A stretch of DNA of 24,745 nucleotides from Bacteroidales bacterium UBA6408 (GCA_002439805.1 DJPQ01000100.1:1-24745); one strand, 5' to 3'; shown: positions 1-7,540, counted from the stretch's first letter. The notes: generated by a model from the sequence alone, not told the origin. A program made the numbers and translations.

Positions 1-626
1 TTGATCTTGACAATCTTGAAGTCCATAGTCGTGTCAACGAACTGGTCGTAGTCACGGATAGGCTTGACGTCGATCTGTGAACCCGGAAGGAATGCCTCTA
101 TTCCGAATACGTCCACAATCATGCCGCCCTTCGTGCGGGTCTTGACATAACCCTTGACAACCTCGTTGTTGTTGAATGCCTCGTTGACCATATCCCAAGA
201 GCGCAGCTGACGTGCCTTCTTGTGTGAAAGGACGAGCTGTCCCTTCTTGTCCTCGGTGTTCTCGACATAGACCTCCACCTTGTCGCCGACCTTGAGGTCA
301 GGATTGTAGCGGAACTCGGGAGCCATGATGACCCCCTCGCTCTTGTAGCCGATGTTGACAACGACCTCCCTCTTTCCGATCGCGGTCACGACGCCTTCTA
401 CGACCTCGCCCTCAACGACCTTTGAAAGGGTTTTCTCGTACTCTGCGGCGTCCTCCTTGCGGTCGCCGTACACGCCCTCATTCTCGAATGCGTCCCAGTC
501 GAAGTCCTCAGGCTTCACTGAAGCATTGCTAACTGCGGGCTGCTTCTTGGTTTCTTCTGCCTCCACACGAGCCTCAGCGGCCTCAACTGCCGGTGACTCC
601 TGCTCAGCAACCTTAATTTCTTCCAT
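1..626 (-). CDS. rpsA: 30S ribosomal protein S1, N-terminal part
   Basis: Ribosomal protein S1 binds mRNA on the small subunit and helps translation initiation. The frame opens with ATG at 626 and runs off the left edge after about 208 codons. The first ~70 residues are acidic and low in complexity (MEEIKVAEQESPAVEA). An S1/OB-fold repeat follows at about residues 71-140, with VVEGEVVEGVVTAIGKREVV, then NIGYKSEGVI and VGDKVEVYV. A second repeat begins with VKGYVKTRTKGGMIVDVFG and AFLPGSQID, the usual S1 repeat pattern. The acidic leader followed by S1 repeats is what I expect of Bacteroidetes S1, which normally carries several more repeats. The gene is read away from dtd and has its own strong promoter at 727-757, leaving a leader of about 95 bases. 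Nothing is damaged in the visible part. Confidence 0.93.
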   Translation of the reverse strand, partial: MEEIKVAEQESPAVEAAEARVEAEETKKQPAVSNASVKPEDFDWDAFENEGVYGDRKEDAAEYEKTLSKVVEGEVVEGVVTAIGKREVVVNIGYKSEGVIMAPEFRYNPDLKVGDKVEVYVENTEDKKGQLVLSHKKARQLRSWDMVNEAFNNNEVVKGYVKTRTKGGMIVDVFGIEAFLPGSQIDVKPIRDYDQFVDTTMDFKIVKI

Positions 627-726
627 AATTGTTTTCTTGAACTAATTAGGGGTTTAACATTATTACAATAACTTATGTCTCAAAGACTTGCAGCCAAGGC
701 CGCGCCTCTTCCCGACAAAAAGTCTG

Positions 727-757
727 CAAATATAGACAAAATTATCGGATTGTCAAA
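727..757 (-). promoter_or_regulatory. rpsA promoter (Bacteroidetes -33/-7)
   Basis: Read on the minus strand there is TTTG at 757-754, exactly 19 bases, then TATATTTG at 734-727. This matches both Bacteroidetes sigma-factor elements (TTTG and TAnnTTTG) with standard spacing. Transcription would begin near 722-720, giving an AT-rich leader of about 95 bases before the rpsA ATG at 626. It is one of the two best promoters in the window, as expected for a highly expressed ribosomal protein gene. Confidence 0.75.
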
Positions 758-825
758 CAGTTGCGCACACCTGAAATCCATAAAAAATATTTTCCGAAAC
801 ATTCTTCCCAGAAAAATTTTGCCCG

Positions 826-833
826 TATCTTTG
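826..833 (+). promoter_or_regulatory. candidate dtd -7 element
   Basis: TATCTTTG fits the -7 consensus TAnnTTTG on the strand of dtd, 87 bases before its ATG. No clear TTTG is seen 19-20 bases upstream (a TTCTTC run lies there), so only half of the promoter is convincing. It sits back to back with the rpsA promoter at 727-757, which makes this stretch the divergent control region of both genes. Confidence 0.45.
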
Positions 834-920
834 CAAAACGAGAATCCATTTGTCCGGGGCTTACAAAGAATTTTTGTTACCTTCGGGCAAATGGTTCAGC
901 GACAAAAAGTATTTTTGAAT

Positions 921-1373
921 ATGCGTTTAGTGATTCAAAGAGTGAAAAAAGCCTCGGTCAGCATTGACGGAGAGGAAGTATCGGCCATCGGCAAGGGGCT
1001 GCTGGTGCTTGTGGGCGTGGAAAACGGAGACACGGAAGAAGACATGAGATGGCTTGCCGGAAAGACCGTCGGGCTCCGGATTTTCGACGACGAGGAAGGC
1101 GTCATGAACCGGAGCGTGATGGACATCGGCGGCGACATCCTCGCGGTCTCGCAGTTCACCCTCACGGCATCGACAAGAAAGGGAAACCGCCCGTCCTATA
1201 TCCGCGCCGCCGGACACGACCTCGCGGTATCCCTCTACGAAAAATACTGCGAAACCTTATCAGCCGCGCTCGGCAAGGAAGTCGGCCGCGGAGTCTTCGG
1301 CGCCGACATGCAGGTCTCCCTCATCAACGACGGCCCCGTCACCATCATCATCGACTCCGGACTTAAGGAGTAA
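921..1373 (+). CDS. dtd: D-aminoacyl-tRNA deacylase
   Basis: DTD removes D-amino acids mistakenly attached to tRNA, in the cytoplasm, so that they do not enter protein synthesis. From ATG at 921 the product is 150 residues, the usual length for the family (about 145-150). Family signatures are visible: MRLVIQRV at the N terminus, SQFTL at residues 77-81, the KGNRPSY loop, and NDGPVT at 136-141, which contains the Gly-cisPro pair (138-139) that gives the enzyme its chiral selectivity. The frame stays open upstream to 675, but that stretch is AT-rich, contains promoter-like sequence and does not resemble DTD, so the 921 start is preferred. It stands alone, divergent from rpsA. No terminator is obvious; the next gene, on the other strand, ends only 8 bases downstream. 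Confidence 0.95.
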   Translation: MRLVIQRVKKASVSIDGEEVSAIGKGLLVLVGVENGDTEEDMRWLAGKTVGLRIFDDEEGVMNRSVMDIGGDILAVSQFTLTASTRKGNRPSYIRAAGHDLAVSLYEKYCETLSAALGKEVGRGVFGADMQVSLINDGPVTIIIDSGLKE

Positions 1374-1381
1374 CAGGTAAG

Positions 1382-1573
1382 TCACAACACCTTCACAATC
1401 CAATTTCCGGGACTGCAATATGACGATGAATGTTTATCGAAGCCGGCTGCCAATATTGCCTTTTTCACGTCATCAGGATTAAGAGAGCCTATTCTCGATG
1501 ACACAACTTGAAGGATCCATCCCTTCGGGATCTGCCCCATTTGTCTGGGCGCGGTCAATATAAATGCATTCAT
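1382..1573 (-). CDS. small hypothetical protein, IPKG motif (63 aa)
   Basis: A 63-residue frame from ATG at 1573 to TGA at 1382, beginning MNAFILTAPRQMG. It has no signal peptide or membrane segment. It is probably real because a second copy lies just upstream (1645-1845) and aligns along its whole length: NAFILTA/YAFKLTA, QIPKGWILQVVSS/KIPKGVFFQVVST, DVKKAILAAGF/EISEALKNQLGI, GNWIVKVL/SQFTVERLK. It resembles short (about 65 aa) uncharacterised proteins of gut Bacteroidetes, perhaps the DUF6140 type, but I am recalling this and have not checked it. The fold may be a small beta-rich domain with one helix (inference). It ends 8 bases from the dtd stop, tail to tail. Function unknown. Confidence 0.6.
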   Translation of the reverse strand: MNAFILTAPRQMGQIPKGWILQVVSSRIGSLNPDDVKKAILAAGFDKHSSSYCSPGNWIVKVL

Positions 1574-1644
1574 AACATGATGGAAATTATAAATGGCAAA
1601 AATTAGGCAGACGACACGGACAAAGCCACATCGCCCGCCTAGAC

Positions 1645-1845
1645 TTACTTCAACCGTTCTACAGTAAATTGACTGGGATAAACAGACATCCCTTTGAGGT
1701 CAATTCCAAGCTGATTTTTTAATGCCTCGGAAATTTCCTTAGAATTAGGTGAAGACATACTGGTTGAAACGACCTGGAAAAACACCCCTTTGGGAATTTT
1801 ACCGTTAGCGGAGCTTTGCTTTGCTGTTAGTTTGAATGCATATAT
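1645..1845 (-). pseudogene. paralogue of the 1382-1573 gene with a lost start codon
   Basis: This minus-strand frame reads IYAFKLTAKQSSANGKIPKG and continues VFFQVVSTSMSSPNSKEI to a TAA at 1645-1647, about 66 codons. It aligns end to end with the neighbouring 63-residue protein. Where that gene has its ATG, this copy has ATA (1845-1843), and an in-frame TAA lies three codons further upstream (1854-1852), so no normal start precedes the homology. Internal GTG or ATG codons (in KGVFF and TSMSS) would remove most of the conserved part. The body of the frame is free of stops and frameshifts, so the loss looks recent, or the gene uses a non-standard ATA start. It lies 71 bases upstream of the intact copy, so the two arose by tandem duplication. 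Confidence 0.55.
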
Positions 1846-2298
1846 GATTTTTTAGGATTATTTGTTTTTGCCTTCTGTTTAAGGTTCGGGCATCCCTTTA
1901 TAATGTCATTTAATCGCGACGGACAGTGCGGCAAGATAGTAGTCGCTCTTGCTGCCGTATGTTTTTATCGGTTCAGAACGCATGACTGTCACATTATCGG
2001 ATGGAATCGGCCCTATGCGTTCCAGTATCGGATTGCCGCCGGCCGATGGTATGGTTTAATATACTTTTCATGCAAATATGCAGTTTTTCTCAACATCACA
2101 AACAAAAGTATATCAAACCATACCTTCATCTGGCCTTGTCTAGTTTTCGACTTAGGATTATTGATTATTTCTCACAAAAGAGGCGAATTACGGAAAAAAG
2201 TCTTATATTTGCGCGCCGTTTTTCCTTGCGTCGCGAAGCGGCATATTCCAGAAGTGAAACCCATCCGACAAGAGAGCCGGAACAAAACGAGGCAGGAT
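1846..2298. other. 453-bp gap upstream of corA, with a possible gene scrap
   Basis: No convincing gene is seen here. On the minus strand one stop-free stretch of about 49 codons (2055 to the TGA at 1906-1908) reads like protein, ending SDNVTVMRSEPIKTYGSKSD and then YYLAALSVAIK. It has no good start codon and follows an in-frame stop (2058-2056), so at most it is the tail of a decayed gene. The plus-strand frame running from 1903 into corA does not look like part of a CorA protein. A candidate corA -7 element lies at 2204-2211. The stretch is more AT-rich than its flanks. Confidence 0.4.
2204..2211 (+). promoter_or_regulatory. candidate corA-prfB -7 element
   Basis: TATATTTG fits TAnnTTTG exactly and lies 87 bases before the corA ATG. 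No TTTG is found at the expected distance upstream, so the -33 half is weak. It would give a leader of about 80 bases for the corA-prfB transcript. Confidence 0.45.
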
Positions 2299-3252
2299 AT
2301 GGTAGAAATCTTCTACAGGGTGAACGGACAGATGCAGGTCTCCCAGACGGAGGCCGACTTCTCCGCGATAAACATATCGGATGTGGTCTGGATTGACCTT
2401 CTCACGCCCACCGGTGAGGAAAAGCGGGCAGTGGAGGCGTTTCTCGGGACAATGATTCAGAGCCGTGCAACCGCCGAGGAGATTGAGTCATCATCACGTT
2501 TCTCGGAGACGGAAGACGCTATATTCGCGAACACGAACTTCGTAATCCCGGGCCCGGAGGAATATTCGATGGAGACTGTCTCGTTTATATTGAAGGGCAA
2601 TGTACTCACGACGCTCCGCGAGGTTCAGCTCCGCAGTTTCACGGAACTCCAGCGGCGGCTCAACGTGTTCCCCAAGATGTATCCTAACGGGTTCACTGTG
2701 TTCAACAGCATTCTGGAGCAGCGCATCGACTCGGACGCCGACATGATCGAGATTCTTTCAAAGGAAATCTCGCAGTACAACAAGAAGGTCAGCCTCGGCG
2801 AGGACATAAACGAGGAATTCCTCCTCGACATCAACCGTCTGCAGGAAAACACGATACTCCTCCGCGAGAACATCGTCGATAAGCAGCGGGTGATTTCCAG
2901 CATACTAAAGTCACAGAAATGCCCGAAGAGCATTCAGAGCAAGCTGAACATCATGCTCAAGGACATCTCGTCCCTCGTGAACCACACGAACTTCAGCTTC
3001 GACCGTCTTGAGTACCTCCAGAACACCGTCATCGGTATCATCAACCTCGACCAGAACAAGATAATGAAGGTCTTCACGCTCGTGTCGCTCCTTCTGATGC
3101 CGCCGACTCTCATAGCCTCGTTTTACGGAATGAACGTCGCCCTTCCGATGATTCCCGGAGACACACAGTGGAACTGGGTCATCATCATATCGCTGATGGT
3201 AATCTCCTTCGTGGTGGTGTTCCTCATCTTCAAGAAACGCAAGATGTTGTAA
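2299..3252 (+). CDS. corA: CorA family Mg2+/divalent cation channel
   Basis: CorA proteins are pentameric inner-membrane channels for Mg2+ (some carry Co2+ or Zn2+). The 317-residue product has the family layout: a soluble acidic N-terminal domain, a long helical stalk (about residues 150-250, including DINRLQENTILLRENIVDKQ), then two membrane helices. The signature YGMN is at 276-279, at the end of the first helix (VFTLVSLLLMPPTLIASFYG), and the protein ends with the second helix (WVIIISLMVISFVVVFLIF) and a basic tail KKRKML. The frame is open upstream to 1903, but residues from ATG 2299 (MVEIFYRVNGQMQ) are where CorA-like sequence starts, and a promoter-like element lies between. prfB follows after 22 bases, so the two are probably co-transcribed. 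No Mg2+ riboswitch was recognised in the leader. Confidence 0.9.
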   Translation: MVEIFYRVNGQMQVSQTEADFSAINISDVVWIDLLTPTGEEKRAVEAFLGTMIQSRATAEEIESSSRFSETEDAIFANTNFVIPGPEEYSMETVSFILKGNVLTTLREVQLRSFTELQRRLNVFPKMYPNGFTVFNSILEQRIDSDADMIEILSKEISQYNKKVSLGEDINEEFLLDINRLQENTILLRENIVDKQRVISSILKSQKCPKSIQSKLNIMLKDISSLVNHTNFSFDRLEYLQNTVIGIINLDQNKIMKVFTLVSLLLMPPTLIASFYGMNVALPMIPGDTQWNWVIIISLMVISFVVVFLIFKKRKML

Positions 3253-3274
3253 AAAAAGATAATCTTCAGAAAAT

Positions 3275-4390
3275 ATGATTTCGAACGAACAGATACGTGA
3301 ACTTCGTGAAAGGGTCGAAGTGCTGGGGAAATGCGTCAATGTCGAGGAAAAGCGCGGCATGGTGTCGGAACGTCAGAAAAAGGCGGCTGAGCCGGATTTC
3401 TGGAACGACCCCAAGGCTGCCGAGGCGTTCCTGAAGGAGACGGCCGGGCTGAAGTTCTGGGTCGATGGCTACGACAGGGCATCTTCCGCCGTAGATGACC
3501 TTGAAGTCCTGTATGAGTTCGCGAAGGAAGCCGCCGGGGCGAAATCGTCCGATGACGAGGCCGCGGAAACCGAGGAGGAGAAGGAACTCGCGAAGGCATA
3601 CGCGGATGCGGTCAATAACGTCGAGGAACTGGAGCTCAGGAATATGCTCGGAGAGGAGGGGGACTCGCTCGGAGCGGTGCTCACGATAAATTCCGGCGCG
3701 GGAGGAACCGAGTCGAACGACTGGAGCGCGATGCTGATGAGAATGTATCTTCGCTGGGCGGAGCGCAACGGCTACAAGACGACGGTCACCGACCTGCTCG
3801 AAGGAGAGGACGCCGGAATCAAGTCCGCCACGATTCAGGTCGAGGGAGACTATGCCTTCGGCTACCTCAAGGCCGAGAGCGGAGTTCACAGGCTCGTCCG
3901 GATATCGCCGTTCAACGCGCAGGGCAAGCGTCAGACGACATTCTCGTCGGTCTTTGTCTATCCGCTCGTTGATGACTCGATCGAGATTGAAATCAATCCG
4001 GGAGACCTTGAATGGGACACGTTCCGTTCAAGCGGGGCGGGCGGTCAGAACGTCAACAAAGTGGAGACGGGAGTGCGCGTACGACACATTCCTACCGGAA
4101 TAACTGTGGAAAACACAGAGACACGCTCCCAGCTTGACAACCGGCAGAATGCCCTGCGCATCCTCAAGTCACGCCTCTATGACCTCGAACTGAAGAAGCG
4201 TCAGGAAAAGCAGGCCGAACTTGAGGGCACGAAAAGAAAAATCGAGTGGGGCTCCCAGATACGGAGCTACGTCCTCCACCCCTACAAGATGGTCAAGGAT
4301 CTGCGCACAGGCCACGAGACCTCCGACACCCAAGCAGTCCTTGACGGCGATTTAAATGATTTTATGAAGTCTTATCTAATGAGCAATTAA
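3275..4390 (+). CDS. prfB: peptide chain release factor 2 (no frameshift)
   Basis: RF2 reads UGA and UAA stop codons and triggers peptide release on the ribosome. The product is 371 residues, close to the usual ~365. The stop-codon reading motif SPF is at 211-213 (RISPFNAQGKRQT), which marks RF2 rather than RF1 (PxT). The catalytic GGQ is at 256-258 (SSGAGGQNVNK). In most bacteria this gene carries an in-frame UGA near codon 26 and needs a +1 frameshift at CUUUGAC. Here the frame is continuous: GTG CTG GGG AAA TGC GTC AAT, giving VLGKCVNV where many homologues have a frameshifted LD. The autoregulatory frameshift is therefore absent. It lies 22 bases after corA and is followed by the composite hairpin at 4440-4518. 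Confidence 0.96.
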   Translation: MISNEQIRELRERVEVLGKCVNVEEKRGMVSERQKKAAEPDFWNDPKAAEAFLKETAGLKFWVDGYDRASSAVDDLEVLYEFAKEAAGAKSSDDEAAETEEEKELAKAYADAVNNVEELELRNMLGEEGDSLGAVLTINSGAGGTESNDWSAMLMRMYLRWAERNGYKTTVTDLLEGEDAGIKSATIQVEGDYAFGYLKAESGVHRLVRISPFNAQGKRQTTFSSVFVYPLVDDSIEIEINPGDLEWDTFRSSGAGGQNVNKVETGVRVRHIPTGITVENTETRSQLDNRQNALRILKSRLYDLELKKRQEKQAELEGTKRKIEWGSQIRSYVLHPYKMVKDLRTGHETSDTQAVLDGDLNDFMKSYLMSN

Positions 4391-4439
4391 CTATCCCAAG
4401 CAAAACAACTGAGGCAAAGGGGATGCATAAAAGGATGGG

Positions 4440-4518
4440 ATGCAAGGCGCACAAAGCCCTCAAAACCGGAGCAACCTTGACGGTTGTGAGGATTTTGAGG
4501 GCTTTTGCAACGAAGCAG
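4440..4518. repeat. composite hairpin, copy 1 (between convergent prfB and ettA)
   Basis: A perfect 13-bp outer stem (AAAGCCCTCAAAA at 4453-4465 with TTTTGAGGGCTTT at 4493-4505) encloses a core reading CCGGAGCAACC, TTGAC, GGTTGTGAGGA (4466-4492). The core has an inner stem-loop (GCAACC/GGTTGT) and an unpaired internal loop on both sides. The core recurs at 18089-18114 and 19919-19944 with different outer arms. Flanks ATGCAAGGC (4440-4448) and GCAACGAAGCAG (4507-4518) also have counterparts near copy 2. It lies in the gap between two genes that end towards each other, so it may act as a bidirectional terminator; the T run after the stem is only four bases. Confidence 0.75.
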
Positions 4519-4543
4519 GCCGTCTTTTAGGCGCCCCGCCCCG

Positions 4544-6220
4544 TTATTCCATCAGTTTTTTGTACTTGAAGCGTTTAGGTTCGTCGCTGCCGAGACGGCG
4601 CCTCTTGTTCTCCTCATATTCGGAATAGCTGCCCTCGAAGAAATAGACCTGCGAATCGCCCTCGAAGGCGAGTATGTGGGTGGCGATTCTGTCAAGAAAC
4701 CAGCGGTCGTGGGAAATCACCACGGCACAGCCGGCAAAATTCTCAAGACCCTCTTCAAGCGCCCGGATAGTGTTCACATCGACGTCGTTGGTCGGCTCGT
4801 CAAGGAGGAGCACGTTGCCCTCGTCCTTGAGGGTGAGAGCAAGGTGAAGACGGTTGCGCTCGCCGCCGGAGAGCACTCCGCAGAGCTTCTCCTGATCTGC
4901 TCCGGTGAAATTGAAGCGTGATACATACGCCCTCGCCGGAACCTCTCTCTTGCCGAGTTTCACGAAATCCGAATTCTCCGCAATGGTCTCATAGACAGTC
5001 TTGTCAGGATCTATGCTCTTGTGCTGCTGATCAACATACGCCAGTTTCACGGTGTCACCGATGACAATCGCGCCCGAATCAGGCTTTTCCAGCCCCATGA
5101 CAAGACGGAAGAGAGTTGTCTTTCCAGCCCCGTTAGGACCGATGACACCGACGATTCCGGCCGGCGGGAGCACGAACGAAAGGTGCTCAAAAAGAAGCTT
5201 TCCGTCATAAGCCTTGGAGACATCATGAAACTCGATGACCTTGTTTCCCAGACGCGGTCCGTTCGGTATATAGATTTCGAGATTTGCCTCTTTCTCGCGT
5301 CCGTCCTCCGACGAGAGCTTCTCGTAGGCGCCGAGACGGGCCTTGGACTTCGCGTGACGCGCCTTGGGGGCCATCCTGACCCATTCGAGCTCGCGTTCGA
5401 GGGTCTTGCGCCGCTTGCTTTCCTGCTTTTCCTCCATCGCGAGACGACGGCTCTTCTGGTCAAGCCAAGAGGAATAGTTGCCCTTCCACGGTATTCCCTC
5501 CCCCCTGTCGAGTTCAAGAATCCAACCGGCCACATTGTCCAGGAAATAGCGGTCATGGGTCACGGCTATGACCGTCCCCTTGTACTGACGGAGGTGCTCT
5601 TCCAGCCACTGGATTGACTCCGTGTCGAGATGGTTGGTAGGCTCATCGAGAAGCAGCACGTCAGGCTGCTGAAGAAGAAGACGGCAAAGCGCGACCCTAC
5701 GCCTCTCGCCCCCTGAAAGATTCGCCACGAGCGCGTCAGAAGGCGGGCACTGGAGCGCATCCATTGCCCTTTCGAGCTTCGCGTCAATCTCCCAGCCTCC
5801 AAGATGGTCTATTTTCTCCGTCAGTTCTCCCTGCCGCTCTATGAGGGCTGTCATCTCGTCATCCGACATCGGCTCGCAGAACTTTAGGTTCACCTCCTCA
5901 TACTCCTTCAGGACATCCATGACTTCCTGCACGCCCTCCTGCACGACTTCCAGCACAGTCTTATCCGGGTCCATCCGAGGTTCCTGCTCAAGATATCCCA
6001 CGGAATAGCCCGGAGCCCAAACGACCTCGCCCTGATACTGTTTCTCGATGCCGGCGATAATCTTCATGAGGGTCGATTTTCCGGAACCGTTCAGACCTAT
6101 GATGCCGATCTTTGCGCCATAGAAAAATGAAAGGTATATATCCTTGAGTATTACCCTGTTGTTTTGCGGGAGCACCTTGCCCACGCCGTTCATCGAGAAG
6201 ATTATCTTTTCGTCCGCCAT
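4544..6220 (-). CDS. ettA: EttA-type ABC-F translation factor
   Basis: EttA is a soluble ABC-F ATPase that binds the ribosomal E site and couples the first elongation steps to the cell's ATP/ADP state. The 558-residue product matches EttA length (about 555). It has two nucleotide-binding domains: Walker A GLNGSGKST at 42-50 with signature LSGGERRR and LLLDEPTNHLD (188-198), and GPNGAGKT at 360-367 with LSGGERNR and LLLDEPTNDVD. The linker holds the P-site tRNA interaction stretch RMAPKARHAKSKARL (281-295), typical of EttA within ABC-F. There are no membrane segments, so it is not a transporter. Start ATG at 6220 gives MADEKIIFSM. It ends towards prfB; its promoter appears to be at 6278-6309. 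An antibiotic-resistance ABC-F is unlikely because the EttA signature is strong. Confidence 0.94.
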   Translation of the reverse strand: MADEKIIFSMNGVGKVLPQNNRVILKDIYLSFFYGAKIGIIGLNGSGKSTLMKIIAGIEKQYQGEVVWAPGYSVGYLEQEPRMDPDKTVLEVVQEGVQEVMDVLKEYEEVNLKFCEPMSDDEMTALIERQGELTEKIDHLGGWEIDAKLERAMDALQCPPSDALVANLSGGERRRVALCRLLLQQPDVLLLDEPTNHLDTESIQWLEEHLRQYKGTVIAVTHDRYFLDNVAGWILELDRGEGIPWKGNYSSWLDQKSRRLAMEEKQESKRRKTLERELEWVRMAPKARHAKSKARLGAYEKLSSEDGREKEANLEIYIPNGPRLGNKVIEFHDVSKAYDGKLLFEHLSFVLPPAGIVGVIGPNGAGKTTLFRLVMGLEKPDSGAIVIGDTVKLAYVDQQHKSIDPDKTVYETIAENSDFVKLGKREVPARAYVSRFNFTGADQEKLCGVLSGGERNRLHLALTLKDEGNVLLLDEPTNDVDVNTIRALEEGLENFAGCAVVISHDRWFLDRIATHILAFEGDSQVYFFEGSYSEYEENKRRRLGSDEPKRFKYKKLME

Positions 6221-6245
6221 AGGATGAAACTGTTTTTAGTGGTGA

Positions 6246-6309
6246 CGTTCCGGGAACGGCAGCCCCCGGACGGGCTGCAAAGATACGCCTAATTGTCGAA
6301 AACTGCAAG
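6246..6309 (-). promoter_or_regulatory. ettA promoter and palindromic leader
   Basis: On the minus strand, CTTG at 6309-6306, 20 bases, then TATCTTTG at 6285-6278 gives a reasonable -33/-7 pair. Directly downstream are two palindromes: GCAGCCC (6259-6265) with GGGCTGC (6272-6278), and CGTTCC-G-GGAACG (6246-6258). The first overlaps the last base of the -7 element and the likely start site; the second lies wholly in the ~50-base leader of ettA. They could be operator sites or leader hairpins; the sequence alone does not decide. Confidence 0.5.
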
Positions 6310-6315
6310 AACTCT

Positions 6316-7476
6316 TCAGACCGCCTGCATGACGGGAGCGACCGCGCCGAGCTTTGCCGCGTTCCGTCTGATGACGCCTCCCGTACGCCGCATCCATTCC
6401 GAGGGAAGTTCTCCCGCTATCTTCCGGAACGCCATATTGTAGGAAGCCACGGTACGGAAACCGGACATGGCCGACAGTTCCGAGACCTTGAGGGAAGGGT
6501 TTCGTCGGAAGCAGTCCATGGCATAACGGATTCTGTAGCCGTTAACATACTGGCAGAAGTTGCTTCCCGAACACTCGCTGATGGCCCGCGAGACATAGAC
6601 CTTGTTCGTGAACACACGCTCCGACACCTCCCCTATGTTCAGTTCCATGTCGAGATAGGGACTTTCCGACCGGAAGTATTCCTCGATGCGGCTGAACACG
6701 TTTCGGTAGAGATTGTCCTTTCTGTCAGCCCTGATGCCCCGGTCGCTCATACAGGCCTCCATTTCCTTGGAAAGCCGGAGCTCGAACCTTTCGAGGAAGA
6801 GAAAATGACGGCTTCCGGCACGGCGGAAAAGGCCGCAGACGAGCACGGCGCTCACGCACACGAAGCAGCCCGTATCAATAGCCTCCGTCAGTCCCGGATA
6901 CTCTCCGCCGGTCATGACGGACATCCAGCAGGACATGGCCGAGAACATCAGCAGCAGGGAGGTCGTGCAGAGATAGAGGATGTCCGAGATGAATCCGGAC
7001 ACGGACAGCGGCGCGAAGTCCTCCGCAGAAGACCTGATGTGACTAATATTGCAGCCGAGAAAAACGGCAAAGGCGAGCACGGACGCAAGGCATACCGAAA
7101 GCGGATGCAGGTACGGCGGTGTGCCGGACATCCAGCCGAGGGCATAAGCGACGCTGCAAAGCAGCGAAACCAGTCCGAGGGCCAGAACAAACAGACAGAA
7201 CCGCATCCGGTCACGCTCCGAAGCGCCGGATGGAAGGACGACAAGCGGCAGCACGGCAAGGGCCATGTCTGCGGCCATACGCTCCGGAAGCCCGAGAATC
7301 AGGTCCAGAGCGGCCAGCAGCAGCCCCATGCCGAGGGTGGAGGCGAGAAGAGGAGACTTTCTGATGAATGTATTGAGTCCGATGCTGCGGATAATGAATC
7401 CCGGACGGAACAGCACGGCCAGGAACGAGACTGCCACAACGGACAGTGCAATGACGGAAATGGACAAAGAAATCAT
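6316..7476 (-). CDS. membrane-anchored AraC-type transcription regulator
   Basis: The C-terminal third (about residues 275-375) is an AraC-type double helix-turn-helix: IGEVSERVFTNKVYVSRAIS for the first unit, the linking helix NFCQYVNGYRIRYAMDCF, then VSELSAMSGFRTVASYNMAF for the second. The N-terminal ~230 residues are very hydrophobic, with about six to seven predicted membrane helices (for example LSISVIALSVVAVSFLAVLF, then LGMGLLLAALDLILG). This design, a DNA-binding domain hung on a multi-pass membrane sensor, recurs in Bacteroidetes. The ligand is unknown. The frame can begin at TTG 7485, but ATG 7476 is preferred, giving 386 residues. It lies downstream of the yitT-like genes on the same strand, and a -7 element at 7533-7540 suggests its own promoter. 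Targets cannot be inferred. Confidence 0.85.
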   Translation of the reverse strand: MISLSISVIALSVVAVSFLAVLFRPGFIIRSIGLNTFIRKSPLLASTLGMGLLLAALDLILGLPERMAADMALAVLPLVVLPSGASERDRMRFCLFVLALGLVSLLCSVAYALGWMSGTPPYLHPLSVCLASVLAFAVFLGCNISHIRSSAEDFAPLSVSGFISDILYLCTTSLLLMFSAMSCWMSVMTGGEYPGLTEAIDTGCFVCVSAVLVCGLFRRAGSRHFLFLERFELRLSKEMEACMSDRGIRADRKDNLYRNVFSRIEEYFRSESPYLDMELNIGEVSERVFTNKVYVSRAISECSGSNFCQYVNGYRIRYAMDCFRRNPSLKVSELSAMSGFRTVASYNMAFRKIAGELPSEWMRRTGGVIRRNAAKLGAVAPVMQAV

Positions 7477-7532
7477 ATTGCTCAATTAGTTGCAGTTTTT
7501 TCCGGTCAGGACACTCCCGCCGGTTACGGATA

Positions 7533-7540
7533 CAAAGATA
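7533..7540 (-). promoter_or_regulatory. candidate -7 element of the AraC-type regulator gene
   Basis: TATCTTTG on the minus strand fits TAnnTTTG and lies 57 bases before the ATG at 7476. About 19 bases further upstream is a T run (TTTTTT, near 7558-7563) in place of TTTG. It lies within the 135-bp gap after the yitT-like gene, so the regulator can probably be transcribed apart from the leuS operon. Confidence 0.45.

Noticed and set aside
675..920. N-terminal extension of dtd
   Set aside because: The frame is open, but the residues do not look like DTD, the DNA is AT-rich and holds the dtd and rpsA promoter elements, and 921 gives the standard 150-residue enzyme.
1903..2298. 132-residue N-terminal extension of corA
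   Set aside because: It does not resemble CorA, and a TATATTTG promoter element lies within it; ATG 2299 gives a normal-length CorA.
4544..6220. Antibiotic-resistance ABC-F protein
   Set aside because: Length and the RMAPKARHAKSKARL linker point to housekeeping EttA.
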